Below are positions 46,468-57,886 of a stretch of 64,000 bases of DNA, in pieces. The position numbers were made by a program, and so were the translations under genes. The number at the start of each line of letters is the position of its first letter. The stretch's first letter is position 1. Below the pieces are notes generated by a model that was given only the letters and a program-made list of their open reading frames with translations, made no database searches and was not told the origin of the DNA. This DNA comes from Cunninghamia lanceolata (Eukaryota > Streptophyta > Pinopsida > Cupressales > Cupressaceae): contig BSBN01001343.1 in assembly GCA_027924645.1 (NCBI GenBank), positions 806,001-870,000 on the forward strand. Reading direction: 5' to 3'.

Positions 46468-47997
46468 TGGTGCAGGAGCACATTCTCTGTAGTGCAGGGT
46501 CATCTTTTCTTTTGTTTTCTCATAAGGCTCTTAAGCCATTTCATTTTGTAATAAGGGTCAATTTGGTCCCATGAATGTAATTGTGCAAGGCACACATGTA
46601 GTTTTGCTTGTATGAAGGGTAAACCAACGGCTAACTGATTTTAAAATCAGTTTGCACGGTTGGAGGGGATAACTGCTGTCTCTACATCTTCTTTAGAGGC
46701 AGGTTGTATGTCACACAGAGCAGAGAGAGAAGTGTGTATTACAACAAGTTCTTTTTGATAATTGAATAAAGAGAGTTCTGGGTATGATCTGTGTTGATTT
46801 TCTTGGTTGTTCTTAGTGATTTGATATCTGTATCCTGATTTTGTAAATGGAACCCTAACCGGATGCTATCTGTCAATCCATAGTGACTCTGTAGTGTGCA
46901 GACGATGTAAAACCCACGGTTCCACAGTGGCTGGTTCGTAACCTAGGAGTAGGGTTTTGATTCATACATGGAGACCCTTTCCTCTATCTGCTGAAGCCCT
47001 ATGTAGTATTAGTGTGATGGGGGAAAGACTTTTCACGTTTGTTGTTGTTGAATTCTTACCCAGGAAGCCAGCGAACTTAGTCAAGTTCGACTAGACATCG
47101 TCATGTGGCTAGTCGGGAGATCGGAGTGAAATTGGATAGTTTTGATGTGGGATCAGATTGCTATAAGTGATCGAGGGTTTGATATATGAAACGGTCAAAT
47201 TCCATTGTTCTGTCGAAAGGAATCCGAGTTTGGCGTCACATAACAGTTGGGAGTCTATCAGCGTGAGATCAAGTGTCAGAATAGCTTTTTGAAGGACCAC
47301 CGATAGACTATGTCTAACCGATGAAACTGGCATCAGCGTGAAATACTCTCCGTCTTACCGAAAATTGGTATAGTGTCGGAGACACATACCATTGTTATTC
47401 GCATCGGTGAGAGAAATGATATCGGGCTAAGGAAAATACACTTAGCCGACGGTATAAAGTTTCACCGATCGGTGAGACATCCTCGGAGTATCGCCGATAA
47501 AGAGTATCGGCATGAGGAACCTTGTCGGGGGAAGCCGAAGAAGTCACGGCGACTGTTAGAGTCTCGCCGATAGAAACTCATTGGAATGAGATGAACCATC
47601 GGGGCCGCGAACCGGAGTCTTACCGAAGCGGAGGGTCTGGCTGATGTACCTGATAGTATCGGTGAGAAACAAGGTATCGGTGTAGGTGAAGAAAGTCTGG
47701 CCGAAGTAAGAAGTCTTACCGACAGCTTCTTGGTGATAAGCACATCGGTGTGAGATACAATATCGGTAGAGAAGAGAAAAGTCCCACCGACGATCAAGTC
47801 AGACCGATGGAGAAGCGGGAGTTAGACACTCATCGGTGTGACCAATAGCGTCGGCAGAAGATTCAAGGAGCCCGCCGATAGAATAGTGTCTTGCCGATAG
47901 GCAAGAGGGGGATTGCTTCGGTGAGAAAAGTAAAAGGTCTTGCCGATAGTGAAGACATAGTCAAATCTTCATTTGCTTCTGCTGGCACTCTGCATCA
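46468..47997 (+). repeat. Element F 3' LTR
   Basis: Same length and ends as the 5' LTR. Many of the differences from the 5' copy are C/T or G/A changes within CpG sites of the ATCGG/CCGAT array. Confidence 0.95.
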
Positions 47998-48002
47998 GCA
48001 AG

Positions 48003-49538
48003 TACCTCCACACATGTGCCTCCACCCAACCCTCAAACCATCTCTTACCTAAAACAGTTATTCTCACAACCACCTCACAATACATCTAACCCATCCAACG
48101 TCCACCTATCTAATGTCATTCCATCCAATGTCATGTATCCACATAACCCCATAACATCATCAAATCAACATCATCCTAATCCCCAAATACCACCACATAT
48201 TCTCCAACAACTTCACGCATATCAACAACATCAAGCACTCATCAACCAAAACACCAATCCGCAGTACCAAAACCTCGGCCAAACAAATCCCCAACACAAA
48301 ATCCCACCCCATCTCTAACATCTCACCAATCAACAAGCATACACACCCCAACCACCACAACCATAGGATCTCACAACCGTTGTACAGTCCTTGATCCAAA
48401 AGGTAGATGACATGTAGACTAGGGGCAAGCATAAACACTATTCATTCGAGGATATTTGCCCCTATCCATTTGATCACACATTGTACATGACCCCCTTTCC
48501 CCAAGAACTTTGAAACGCCAAAATTTGATAAATACAAGGGAAAGGGAGACCCTAGGGACCACCTTAGGGAGTTCTACATCACTTTCTTAGAAATCTCAAA
48601 TAACGATACCTATCTAATGAGACTATTCCCAAGAAGCCTTGGTGGTCAAGCCACCGAATGGTTTGCACATCTTCCACCATGCATTAGGACTTTCCCTGAG
48701 CTTGCAGAAAAATTTGTAAATCATTTCTCCTACAACTTCGAGCACAAGATGTCCATGATAGACCTTTGCAACACCAAACAAAAGAATGGAGAAGCCTTCG
48801 CTTCTTTCTTACAAAGGTGGACAAGCTTAGCAAGCAAACTCCCATGGCCAATTCTGGAAAAACAACTCGTCACCATGTTTGTGACCAACCTCAACCAAGA
48901 ATTAGGGTTTCATTTACAAATCCTTTATGCATCTACCTTTGAAGAAGTCATCGACAAAGGTACCACTATTGAACGGGCCCTCATTGCCAAGGGCTCCATC
49001 AAACTGTATGACTACAAGTCCAACAACAATAACAACAACAACCACAAATCCAACAACAACACCCCCAATACAAACAATAACGCCACCACACAATCAAATG
49101 ACAAGTCATGTTATTGGGGGAAGAACAAAAACAATTTGAACGACGGCGTCATGGATGTGAAAACCGTCCAACATGTACAAAATCAAACAACTGTACATAC
49201 ATATGCAACTAATATCAATAACCCTAGGCGACAAACTAAACCACACAAACCTCGAAGGCAATTTACACCCTTAGGGAAACCCATCGAGGACATCCTCGAC
49301 AGATGTCTCAAAAAAAGTTTGATCACGCTCCCACCTATTAGACCACATCAAGAGAATGAGCTCAAACCAGCATGGTACAATGAAAATGACTATTGTGAAT
49401 ACCACTGCATTGTGGGTCATAAAATGGTTGACTGCATGCAACTAAAGCATTGCGTCCAAGACCTTATAGATCAAAACCTAGTTGGCCTTGATCAAAACAC
49501 CCAACCATCACCAAATGCTAATCTTGGAGCTTACAAGG
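48003..49538 (+). pseudogene. Element E gag, central part
   Basis: Continues the frame of 39657-40273 and shifts once near 48490-48500, at a C-rich and T-rich run, so gag here spans two frames. A Gln, Asn and Pro-rich part (48016-48318) leads to the gag domain (48520-49000): KFDKYKGKGDPRDHLREFY, GGQATEWFAHLPPCI, FVNHFSYNFEHKMSM, FASFLQRWTSLASKLP. An Asn-rich linker follows, then the Cys/His segment YCEYHCIVGHKMVDCMQL. It is cut at 49538 by element G. The single shift looks like an indel, not programmed frameshifting. Confidence 0.82.
49534..49538. repeat. target duplication of element G, left copy
   Basis: CAAGG before the 5' LTR and CAAGG at 55805-55809 after the 3' LTR. Confidence 0.92.
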
Positions 49539-49616
49539 TGTTAGTAATCATTTATGTCTAGGGTTTAGGCTTTGATGTTTGCAGGGTTTTCCATTCAGAA
49601 CCTTGAGAATATATAT

Positions 49617-50110
49617 GTCCATCGGCGAGAATAGTGATATCGGTGGAGGATTTTTGGAGTCCACCGATGTGTTTGGGCTATGCTGATGGAAGTGAAATCG
49701 GGGTGACTTCTTGCATCGGCAAAGCCGAGAGGTCTTCTTCCGATGCCTTGTGTTTGGCCGATGAGGTTGAGCATCAGGGTGACTTTCTGTGTCAGCGCGA
49801 AGGGTTTGTGGTTTGCCGATGTTGGGGGTCTGGCCGATGGGTTGTGAGGGTAAGGTTTTACAGAGATGTCATCAGGATGACATGGTTCATTGGGTGGATC
49901 ATTGAGCATTGGGCCGATGGTCTTGGTCATGCTGACCAAGGTGTGCGTCGGTGTGATATGTGGCATCAGCATATCTGATGGAGGTTGCTTCGACGGGTTG
50001 AAGTCTGGCCAATGAAGGATTCAGGGGCTTCGTCGGTGTGATCGGCTTATCGGTGGGAGACATTTTGGGTTTGCCGATGTGAGAGGTTTGGCTGATGGGT
50101 TATGAAGTAG
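49617..50110. repeat. ATCGG/CCGAT motif array in element G U3
   Basis: About 18 intact cores (CATCGGCGAG, TATCGGTGG, CACCGATGTG, GGCCGATGGG) plus many with CpG changed to TpG or CpA. Repeated at 53957-54460 in the 3' LTR. It lies upstream of the TATA box. Confidence 0.78.
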
Positions 50111-50526
50111 GATTTTGTGCTAATGCCATCGGGAGAAAAATCACTGACAATATGTATGTTTGTGGTCATGCATATAAAGTAGTGAGGAGGCCTCCGTGGG
50201 GTGCATGTGGGATAAATGGTTCCTACATTTTTTGAAATAACAGGTTAATGTATTTGGGCGGGAAAGTTTCATAGGCACACCATTGAGGATCTGCGGGTAG
50301 CTGAGCAATAATGGCGACATCTACAGGGTTTGGGTCGACAGTGGACAGGTCAACCATCATTTTTAAGAGGAAAGTCCTTGAGTGGCGGCCCAAATCTTGA
50401 TTTTACCTACTTCTTTTCCTTATTTCTCCTACAACATTAACTATTCTGAGCGCCATCTTCTAATGCATGTATCTAGCAAATATTTTGAGGTGCTATTGTA
50501 CTGAAAGGTTGAGTGCACCTTCCTGC

Positions 50527-50534
50527 TATATAAG
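50527..50534 (+). promoter_or_regulatory. Element G LTR TATA box
   Basis: TATATAAG in CCTGCTATATAAGTAGGG. In the 3' LTR the same site reads TGTATAAG (54864), a changed base. Confidence 0.6.
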
Positions 50535-51472
50535 TAGGGCTGTGTAGCTCAGTTGTGGTTGTTGAAAACTGGACAAAATCTGGGTGCTGTAATAAGATAC
50601 AACTCTTTTGGTGACCCTATCTGGATGTCTTGTGAGTTTATGAGTCTCTTGTTGTATGTCTTATGCATGAATTTACTGGTTTCATGATTAATTTTATATG
50701 AGTAATGTTATATTTGCATGTATCCAGTTATTCTGTCTCCAAATTAAATATGTTCTTCTTTTGAATCTAAACGTCTAAGGGGTTTCTGGTATTCTAGGAT
50801 ATGGTCCTGCCATATTGAAAACTTGATCTTTTGCTTCTACCTAAGGGGTAGATTAAAGTGTTTCAGGTCAAGGGTTGGGAGGAATATATTACAATAAGGA
50901 TATTGTAAGTATAGGTAACTAAATACCCTATTCTAGGAGGTATTTGTAAGGCAGATACCACAACATCCCCTTGAAATCTAGTCTTAGTGTGTTCATGCTG
51001 ATCATTCACAGGTGTATGTCTACTGACTCCAAGCCTTGGATAGGCACCAATCTAGTCTTGCATTGAGGTTACACCTCAGGTCCTGGTTTTACATCCAAAT
51101 ACCAAATCAACCTAAACTTAAAAACGAAACCATTAGGACATTAGAAATAGTTTAGGACCAAAATCCTCTGATTCACAACTGAATATAGGCCCAGAGCTAG
51201 CTCCTTTGCACTTATCTTGCAGTTTTGGTTTACATACAGGAGGATATATCTGCTTTGTATCAACATCCCAGTTAACCCATAATCACATCTCATGGATGTT
51301 GAATAGGGAATACCCCCTAGGTTTTTTAGAGCCTAAAGAAGAAGAGGAGATAAAAATAGAGTCTATCTCCTACACTGTTGGCCTCTAGCCCAGAAATCCT
51401 GTTGATCAATGATGGCTACCTTGTAGGGATACTAGGAACAAGCATCCAGTCTACAGAAAAACCAATAGAAAT

Positions 51473-51490
51473 TGGTGACTCTGTTGGGGA
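51473..51490 (+). other. Element G primer binding site
   Basis: TGGTGACTCTGTTGGGGA five bases after the LTR end. Same type as in element A and consistent with a tRNA-Arg primer site in which CpG or CNG cytosines have become T. The tRNA assignment is from memory. Confidence 0.65.
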
Positions 51491-51539
51491 CGAACTTGAA
51501 AGTGTTATCCTGCAATCTCTATTGAGGTTTTGCCCATCT

Positions 51540-51574
51540 GAGTCACCAATAAAAATTGGTGACTCTACTGGGGA
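51540..51574. repeat. inverted copy and second direct copy of the primer site
   Basis: GAGTCACCAAT (51540-51550) and ATTGGTGACTC (51555-51565) form a perfect 11-bp hairpin with an AAAA loop. The right arm continues as a second primer-site-like copy, TGGTGACTCTACTGGGGA (51557-51574), about 84 bases after the first. Confidence 0.9.
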
Positions 51575-51892
51575 ATGATATCTAGATCTTTCATGTGAAT
51601 GATGGTGCTCTGCTGGTGGAATGAACTCATAAAAGTATTTGATGAGCTTTCAGTTGTTTTGAAATTTTTGTCCTCTCTGGAGAGGTGGTGACTCTGCAAA
51701 ATATTTAAGTGCACATGAAAGGTTGGTGTGTATGTTGTGATAAAGGAATGTCCTATTCAGGATTTCTGCATCTGGATGAGAAAAGGTACCTAGCTCCTTC
51801 CCATTTATATTTGTTGTTTTATTGCATAAGTTAGATGCCAAGGGGAAGTCTTAGGTCTTAGGCAGACATAGGATGTCTAAGAGTGAGTTTTT

Positions 51893-52969
51893 ATGAATCC
51901 AAATATGTATTCACCCATACTCAGTCAAGAGGGGGATGATGTATTGAGTAAAAAAATTGAAGAGATAAAGAACAGGTTGATATCTTTAGAGGCCCAGTAG
52001 GCCCAGTTAAATAGTAATAACCCTGTTGTGTCTGCCAGTCAGAAAGCTAAACCTCTTATTAGCCCTTTTGATCCTTTGTATGACCAATTAGATTTGTCAT
52101 GGGTTGATTATCAAGTTGAAAGTATGTCTGCTAAGACTTATAATCAGATGCCTAGATTTAGTGGTCATAGTGTATGTGATGGGGGTGCACATATCCAGAA
52201 TTTTCATAGGTTCATGGAGAGACACTCATTTAGAGATGAGGATATGTGGATGAGGTTTTTTGTTAGATCCTTTGATGCAAAAGCTAGAGATTAGTATTTG
52301 AGCTTTCTAAAGAGATCCTTTGCCTGTTGGGATGAACTTGCTGACTGTTTCAAAGAAGAATTTGCAAGAGAACGTGCTGATCTTGTTGCAAGATTAATGG
52401 AAATCAGAAAATAAGATAAAGAGCACTGTATTGATTTCAGTCATAGATTTGCAGTAGCCCTTTCACAAATCCCTAAAGTCTTCAGACTTGATATTTCAGC
52501 CTGTGTTGGCATATATTTTGAATCTTTTGAGGAGGGCTCAAGTGCATTATTGAGGGAATTCAAGATAACAAGTATGCAGATGGCATACAAGTTTGTTGAA
52601 AATATAGAAAAAATGAGAAATGAGCATATGTTGAATTCCCTATCCACAGGCTTTGGTGTGAATAACAGTTATAAGGCTACAAATGACCAAGAGATCATGG
52701 CATCATGTGAAGATAAAAAGGAGAATGAAAATACATTAGTTGAGGATGCCAGTAGAAGGATCATTGGTGATTCCCATTGCAAGATTGAGGTATCTGATTC
52801 TAAAAATAATGGTGAGGTTATGGATAGAAATGAACATCTGTTTGAATGGATTTGTAGGAATGATTGTGAGTATTGTGCTCAGGATAAAGAAGAGATAAGA
52901 AAACAGAGTAGTAGTTCCATGTGTGAATCAATGCCTTCTTTTCAGACACATGGAGATGATGAAGAGTAG
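51893..52969 (+). pseudogene. Element G gag
   Basis: The start ATG 51893 (MNPNMYSPILSQEGDDVLSK) leads into one frame of 358 codons broken by TAG 51998, TAG 52292 and TAA 52412. The gag domain spans about 52130-52560: DGGAHIQNFHRFMERHSFRD, FFVRSFDAKARD, CWDELADCFKEEFARERADL, CIDFSHRFAVALSQIP. A C-terminal acidic and Cys-containing stretch (EWICRNDCEYCAQDKEEI) follows. All three stops can come from single C-to-T or G-to-A changes. The protein would have packaged the element RNA. Confidence 0.82.
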
Positions 52970-53037
52970 TCAGAGATTGAAACAAGTGCTAGTGTTGAGC
53001 ATGATTGTTCTTCATTTGATTTTTTTTTGCTTACGCC

Positions 53038-53739
53038 ATGCAGGCTGATACTCTTCCACAAGGAGAATCCATTGGTAATGAAGATGCATGTTCTATTGCC
53101 CATGAACCAGTGGCATACCATGATGAAGTTGAGACACCTGGATCACCCATTTTTGACACTTATGGTGATGAGGCTCTGTCTGAGTATGGTGAAGATTTGA
53201 GCCCTGCTATTGATTTGGATTCTATTTTTCATCCTGATGAAAGAGAAACCAACATACACCATGAAAACTATTGTAGAGAGGTGCCAGAGCCTGATCTTTT
53301 CCAGTTTGGTGCTGCTATTGTTTGTGTACATGATGTGCACAATTATGAATCTGAAAGCTTCTCCTTTGATATGACAACTTATGATAAAGAGAGCCCTGAT
53401 TTTCCTAGCTGTGTGGTGGATTTTGATTGTTTTCAGTTTTCAGTCCAGCTAGGAGATCATTTTACAATGCATATTGCTGATACAGATGATAACATGTGTT
53501 ATATTTCATTTGAGTATGCAGTGCTTGATAAATATTGCATTCACATGCTGCCTGATGCTGAGGGTTGCTTGCATAAGGTTGAGAGGAGCCAGCTAAGTGA
53601 GATAATTGTTTATGCAAGTGACAAGGTTTGTTTGTGGGCAGATCATGGCAGTATCTCCAAGCTTGATCCAATGTATGCAGATGAAAACAAAGTGTTTGAA
53701 AAAGGGAGATACAAGTTTTTCTTTTCTTGGTGGCCTTAG
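53038..53739 (+). CDS. Element G second ORF, acidic protein of 233 residues, intact
   Basis: ATG 53038 to a TAG at 53737. It is rich in Asp and Glu with several aromatic pairs; there is no zinc, protease or polymerase motif, no signal peptide and no membrane segment. Segments such as SPIFDTYGDEALSEYGED resemble acidic spacer stretches of plant gypsy polyproteins. It ends KFFFSWWP. It follows gag by 68 bases in another frame. Function unknown: it may be a remnant of a gag-pol spacer or an added ORF. That it stays open while gag has three stops is notable. Confidence 0.6.
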   Translation: MQADTLPQGESIGNEDACSIAHEPVAYHDEVETPGSPIFDTYGDEALSEYGEDLSPAIDLDSIFHPDERETNIHHENYCREVPEPDLFQFGAAIVCVHDVHNYESESFSFDMTTYDKESPDFPSCVVDFDCFQFSVQLGDHFTMHIADTDDNMCYISFEYAVLDKYCIHMLPDAEGCLHKVERSQLSEIIVYASDKVCLWADHGSISKLDPMYADENKVFEKGRYKFFFSWWP

Positions 53740-53875
53740 GCCATCAAGTGTGTTTGGTGATGCAGGTTGGTGCAATTTTGACTCTGTGCCCAATGGATAA
53801 GGGACTGGTCTGCATCCTAGAGTTCTGAGGTTCTTGCCATGCCTGCAAGAAACATGCATCCCCAGACAGAGCCTA
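53740..53875 (+). other. Element G 3' untranslated segment
   Basis: 136 bases between the second ORF and the 3' LTR. No good polypurine tract is visible at the LTR edge; the closest is AGACAGAG followed by CCTA. Confidence 0.45.
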
Positions 53876-55804
53876 TGTTAGTAATCATTTATGTCTAGGG
53901 TTTAGGCTTTGACATTTGCAGGGTTTTTCATTCAGAACCTTGAGAATATATATGTCCATCGGCGAGAGTAGTGATATCGGTGGAGGAATTTTGGAGTCCA
54001 CCGATGTGTTTGGGCTATGCCGATGGAAGTGTTATCGGGGTGACTTCTCGCATTGGCGAAGCTGGGAGGTCTTCTTTCGATGCCTTATGTTTAGCTAATG
54101 AGGTTGAGCATCAGGGTGACTTTCTGCATCAGCGTGAAGGGTTTGTAGTTTGCCGATGTTAGGGATCTAGCCGATGGGGTGTGAGGGTAAGGTTTTATGA
54201 AGATGTCATCGGGATGACATGGTTCATCAGGTGGATCACTGAGTGTTGGGCCGATGGTCTTGGTCATACCGACCAAGGTGTGTGTCAGTGTGATATGTGG
54301 CATCGGCATATCCAATGGAGGTTGCTCCAATGGGTTGAAGTCTAGCTGATAAAGGATTCAGGGGCTTCGTCGGTGTGATCAGCTTATCGGTGGGAGACAT
54401 TTTGGGTTTGTCGATGTGAGGGGTCTGGTTGATGGGGTATGAAGTAGGATTTTGTGCTGATCCCGTCAGGAGAAAAATCGCTGACAATATGTATGTTTGT
54501 GGTCATGCATATAAAGTAGTGAGGAGGCCTCCGCGGGGTGCATGTGGGATAAATGGTTCCTGCATTTTTTGAAATAATAGGTTAATGTATTTTGGCAGGA
54601 AAGTTTCATAGGCATGCCATTGAGGATCTGCAAGTAGCTGAGCAATAATGGCAACATCTGTAGGGTTTGGGTCGACGGTGGACAAGTCAACCATCATTTT
54701 TAAGAGGAAAGTCCCTGAGTGGCGGCCCAAATCCTAATTTTACCTGCTTCTTCTCCTTGTTTCTCCTGTAGCATTAACTATTCTAAGCACCATCTTCTAA
54801 TGCATGTCTCTGGTGGATATTTTGAGGTGCTATTGTATTGAAAGGTTGAGTGCACCTTCCTGCTGTATAAGTAGGGCTGTGTAGCTCAGTTGTGGTTGTT
54901 GAAAACTGGACAAAATCTAGGTACTGTAATAAGATGCAACTCTTTTGGTGACCCTATCTAGATGGCTTGTGAGTTTATGAGTCTCTTGTTGTATGTCTTA
55001 TGCATGAATTTACTGTTTTCATGATTAATTTTATATGAGTAATGTTGTATTTGCATGTATTTGGTTATTCTGTCTCCAAACTGAATATGTTCTTCTTTTG
55101 AATCTAAACATCTAAGGGGTGTCTGGTATTCTAGGATATGGTCCTGCCATATTGAAAACTTGATCTTTTGCTTCTGCCTAAAGGGTAGATTAAAGTGTTT
55201 TAGGTCAAGGGTTGGGAGGAATATATTGCAGTAAGGATATTGTAAGTATAGGTAACTAAATACCCTGTTCTAGGAGGTATTTGTAAGGCAGATACCACAA
55301 CATCCTATTGAAATCCAGTCTTAGTGTGTTCATGCTGATCATTCACAAGTGTATGTCTACTAACTCCAAGCCCTGGACATGCACCAATCTAGTCTTTCAT
55401 TGAGGTTACACCTTAGGTCCTGGTTTTGCATCCAAATACCAAATCAACCTAAACTTAAAAACCAAACCATTAGGACATTAGAAGTAGTTTAGGACCAAAA
55501 TCCTCTGATTCACAACTGAATATAGGCCCAGAGCTAGCCCCTTTACACTTATCTTGTAGTTTTGGTTTACATACAGGAGGATATATCTGCTTTGTATCAA
55601 CATCCCAGTTAACCCACAATCACATCTCATGGATGTTGAATAGGGAATACCCCCTAGGTTTTGTAGAGCCTAAAGAAGAAGAGGAGATAAAAATGGAGTC
55701 TATCTCCTACACTATTGGCCCCTGGCCCAGAAATCTTGTTGATCAATGATGGTTACCTTGTAGGGATACTGGGAACAAGCATCTAGTCTGGGAAAAAATC
55801 AACA
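53876..55804 (+). repeat. Element G 3' LTR
   Basis: Same length as the 5' LTR. Starts TGTTAGTAATC, ends AATCAACA, followed by the CAAGG duplication. Differs from the 5' copy by scattered changes, mostly transitions. Confidence 0.93.
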
Positions 55805-55809
55805 CAAGG

Positions 55810-56083
55810 ATCCACTTCCTAACCACAACAAAGCATCCTCATCCAATCAAGCGTACAACGTCACCCCACCTCCCGCAAACTATGACTCCATTGTAGGGTG
55901 CATAGAACCATCATCCCACCATGTCAACACAATCACCATTCAGGCACAAGTACCTGATTGTGCTGTGACAACCCACCGTGGCCGTGTATCTATCCGCATA
56001 GCCCCTCCCACCAAACAAACACCTGCATCTACATCAGATCCTGTCCCCCTCATCCAAACACATGCCCATCACCTACCACTTAG
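55810..56083 (+). pseudogene. Element E gag, C-terminal part
   Basis: Continues the gag frame after element G: YNVTPPPANYDSIVGCIEP, ITIQAQVPDCAVTTHRGRVS. The last segment matches element D (CVVTTRRGRVTI at about 35210). A frame change near 56065-56085 leads to pol. Confidence 0.7.
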
Positions 56084-56760
56084 TATAACCTCCTAGAGCA
56101 TCTAGGAAAGACCCCTCCATAAATATCCATACCTGAGCTACTCCGCACATCCCCTCGTCACAAAGATGTCCTTGATAAAGCCCTCTTGGAAACTCAAGTC
56201 CCTGCTGACTTAAATCTAACCCAATTCCAAGCCATGGTAGGACATATCACCACACCTCACCATCTCACCTTCTTAGAAAAGGACTTGCCCACATATGAAC
56301 ACATACATAACGATGCCCTACACATCGAGGTCCGTATTCACAAACACACCATTAAAAGAGTCTTACTAGATGGTGGCTCTGGTCTAAACATATGCACTCT
56401 TAAACTATTAAAACACTTGGGATACTCCAATGTGGTTGTGGACACTAACGAGTGCATCACAATCAAAGGCTATGATGACACTGAACGGCTATTTGAAGGC
56501 ACCATCAAGCTCCCTATTCAAGTGGGACAGAAAATTCTTGAAACAAAATGCTAGGTTCTTGATCTTGACCTCCCCTACAACATTCTTCTTGGCAAACCAT
56601 GGACTCACGCCATGCAATCCATCCCATCCACCTTCCATCAATGCCTCAAATTTTCTCACAACGGCACAAAAGTCACTATCTATGCTGACCCCCGCCCTTT
56701 CCAATACTGTAGTTTCTTGGAAGGTCATAACCATACCTTCTGCCCATACAACAAAGCTAT
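56084..56760 (+). pseudogene. Element E aspartic protease
   Basis: Linker ISIPELLRTSPRHKDVLDKA, then the protease with LLDGGSGLNICTLKLLKHLG (active site D-G-G), CITIKGYDDTERLFEGTI and, after a TAG at 56552, LLGKPWTHAMQSIPSTFHQC and FSHNGTKVTIYADPRP. It closely matches element D. Stops at about 56120 and 56552 only. Confidence 0.83.
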
Positions 56761-57118
56761 AGCTACAGCCAATCCAACCTCATCCACCTCATATATCGAT
56801 CCCACAAATATTGCCACCACTTCGTCCCAAGCACCACCACCACCCGAGGTCAAGATCAAGCTTAGTGACATGGGATGTGGGGAGTACAACCTACATGGTA
56901 CATTTTGTGTGGGACCATTACCCAATCCTAAAACCTTTGGCCTCCCAAAGATAGAAGCAGCCAACACAGTCATCATCAAGTGCAAACCATCACCCGTCTT
57001 TGAAAAGAAACATCTCCTCAATTAGGATGTCCTTGAAGATATTTCATCGTGCCTATATAAGGATGAAGAGCTTGAACAAGAAGCCCCCACCATCCCAATA
57101 GAAATCTATAGCAAAGGC

Positions 57119-57246
57119 TCTGAAATTGTCAAAAGTATGGGTTATAAAGGACAAGGAGGTATTGGCCTTCATGAACAGGGGATCGTAGAACCACTGCAAG
57201 CAACAAGAAACCCCTATACTCAAGGGTTAGGGTATGGTCAACCACA
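57119..57246 (+). pseudogene. Element E G-patch domain
   Basis: SEIVKSMGYKGQGGIGLHEQ, GIVEPLQATRNPYTQGLGYG. Clear G-patch pattern with the glycines in place. It is preceded by a TAG at 57023 and followed by a TAA at 57332 in the same frame. Same position as in element D. Confidence 0.75.
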
Positions 57247-57886
57247 ATGCATCCTCACTACCGGCGAATGTATCTTAGCTGAGGTTGCCATGGTCTCCTT
57301 AGAAGTCAATAATGTTAACGAAATGGGCCTTTAAGACTCCTTTAGTGACTTCGCTGATTTCTTTGACTCATCCATTTGTACCATCTACTCAGTCACCACT
57401 CTCACCTCATCATCTAATGACCTACCACTGGTTTACCCCGGCCTCATTGACTGGGACCAACGGGGACCTCCTGTATTTGACATTGTACCAAACGATGAAG
57501 CCATTGCAGAAATAATGGGAGTCAGAGATCACTTCCCCCTGGGAGATCACAGAGTAGGCTACATCATGGAACTTGATACACACGCATATTTTAGGGAGAC
57601 AACCCCTGCTTCTATTCATAAAAATGTAAAAATCAAGCAAGGATTTGATGGTGAAAATCATTCCACAGCAGTGTCAGATCCCAAAAAAGTAAAAACAAAA
57701 GACGTATCTCCTAGTGAAAACATCCACGAGGCGCTAGGAGATGGAAGCATGGACCTTCCTGAGATAGACAAAGTTTATCCAGACATATTGCTTGTCCTAG
57801 TCGAGCCAGCCCAAGAGATGAATCTTGGGACAGAAGAAGAACCGAAGATCACTTTCAGGATAGAATCTCTTAGCACACAAGAATAG
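57247..57886 (+). pseudogene. Element E spacer between G-patch and RT
   Basis: In frame with pol. LIDWDQRGPPVFDIVPN, GVRDHFPLGDHRVGYIMELD and EMNLGTEEEPKITF have clear partners in element D. Ends at a TAG (57884-57886) just before RT. Function unknown. Confidence 0.6.

Larger units (their letters stand above)
40274..47997 (+). mobile_element. Element F: Ty3/gypsy chromovirus, nearly complete
   Basis: Two LTRs of 1,530 bp each, tRNA-iMet primer site, one gag-pol frame of about 1,535 codons with only three in-frame stops, a C-terminal chromodomain, a purine tract and a GCAAG duplication. By eye the LTRs differ at some 40-45 positions, about 3 per cent, mostly transitions. It is the youngest-looking coding element here. 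The chromovirus clade is not resolved. Confidence 0.95.
49539..51467 (+). repeat. Element G 5' LTR
   Basis: Starts TGTTAGTAATC and ends ACCAATA (CA changed to TA). U3 has an ATCGG/CCGAT array at about 49617-50110. TATATAAG lies at 50527. Pairs with 53876-55804. Confidence 0.93.
49539..55804 (+). mobile_element. Element G: non-autonomous LTR retrotransposon (gag plus acidic ORF)
   Basis: Two LTRs of 1,929 bp each and an internal region of only 2,408 bp with a decayed gag and an intact acidic ORF. No PR, RT, RNase H or INT is present. LTR ends and primer site are those of element A and the solo LTR at 19841, so A-like elements may have supplied its enzymes. A CAAGG duplication flanks it. It lies in the gag of element E. 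Confidence 0.92.

Noticed and set aside
48317..48620. Programmed frameshift in gag of element E
   Set aside because: The shift near 48490 has no slippery site with a following structure that I can see, and lies before the gag domain; a simple indel is more likely.
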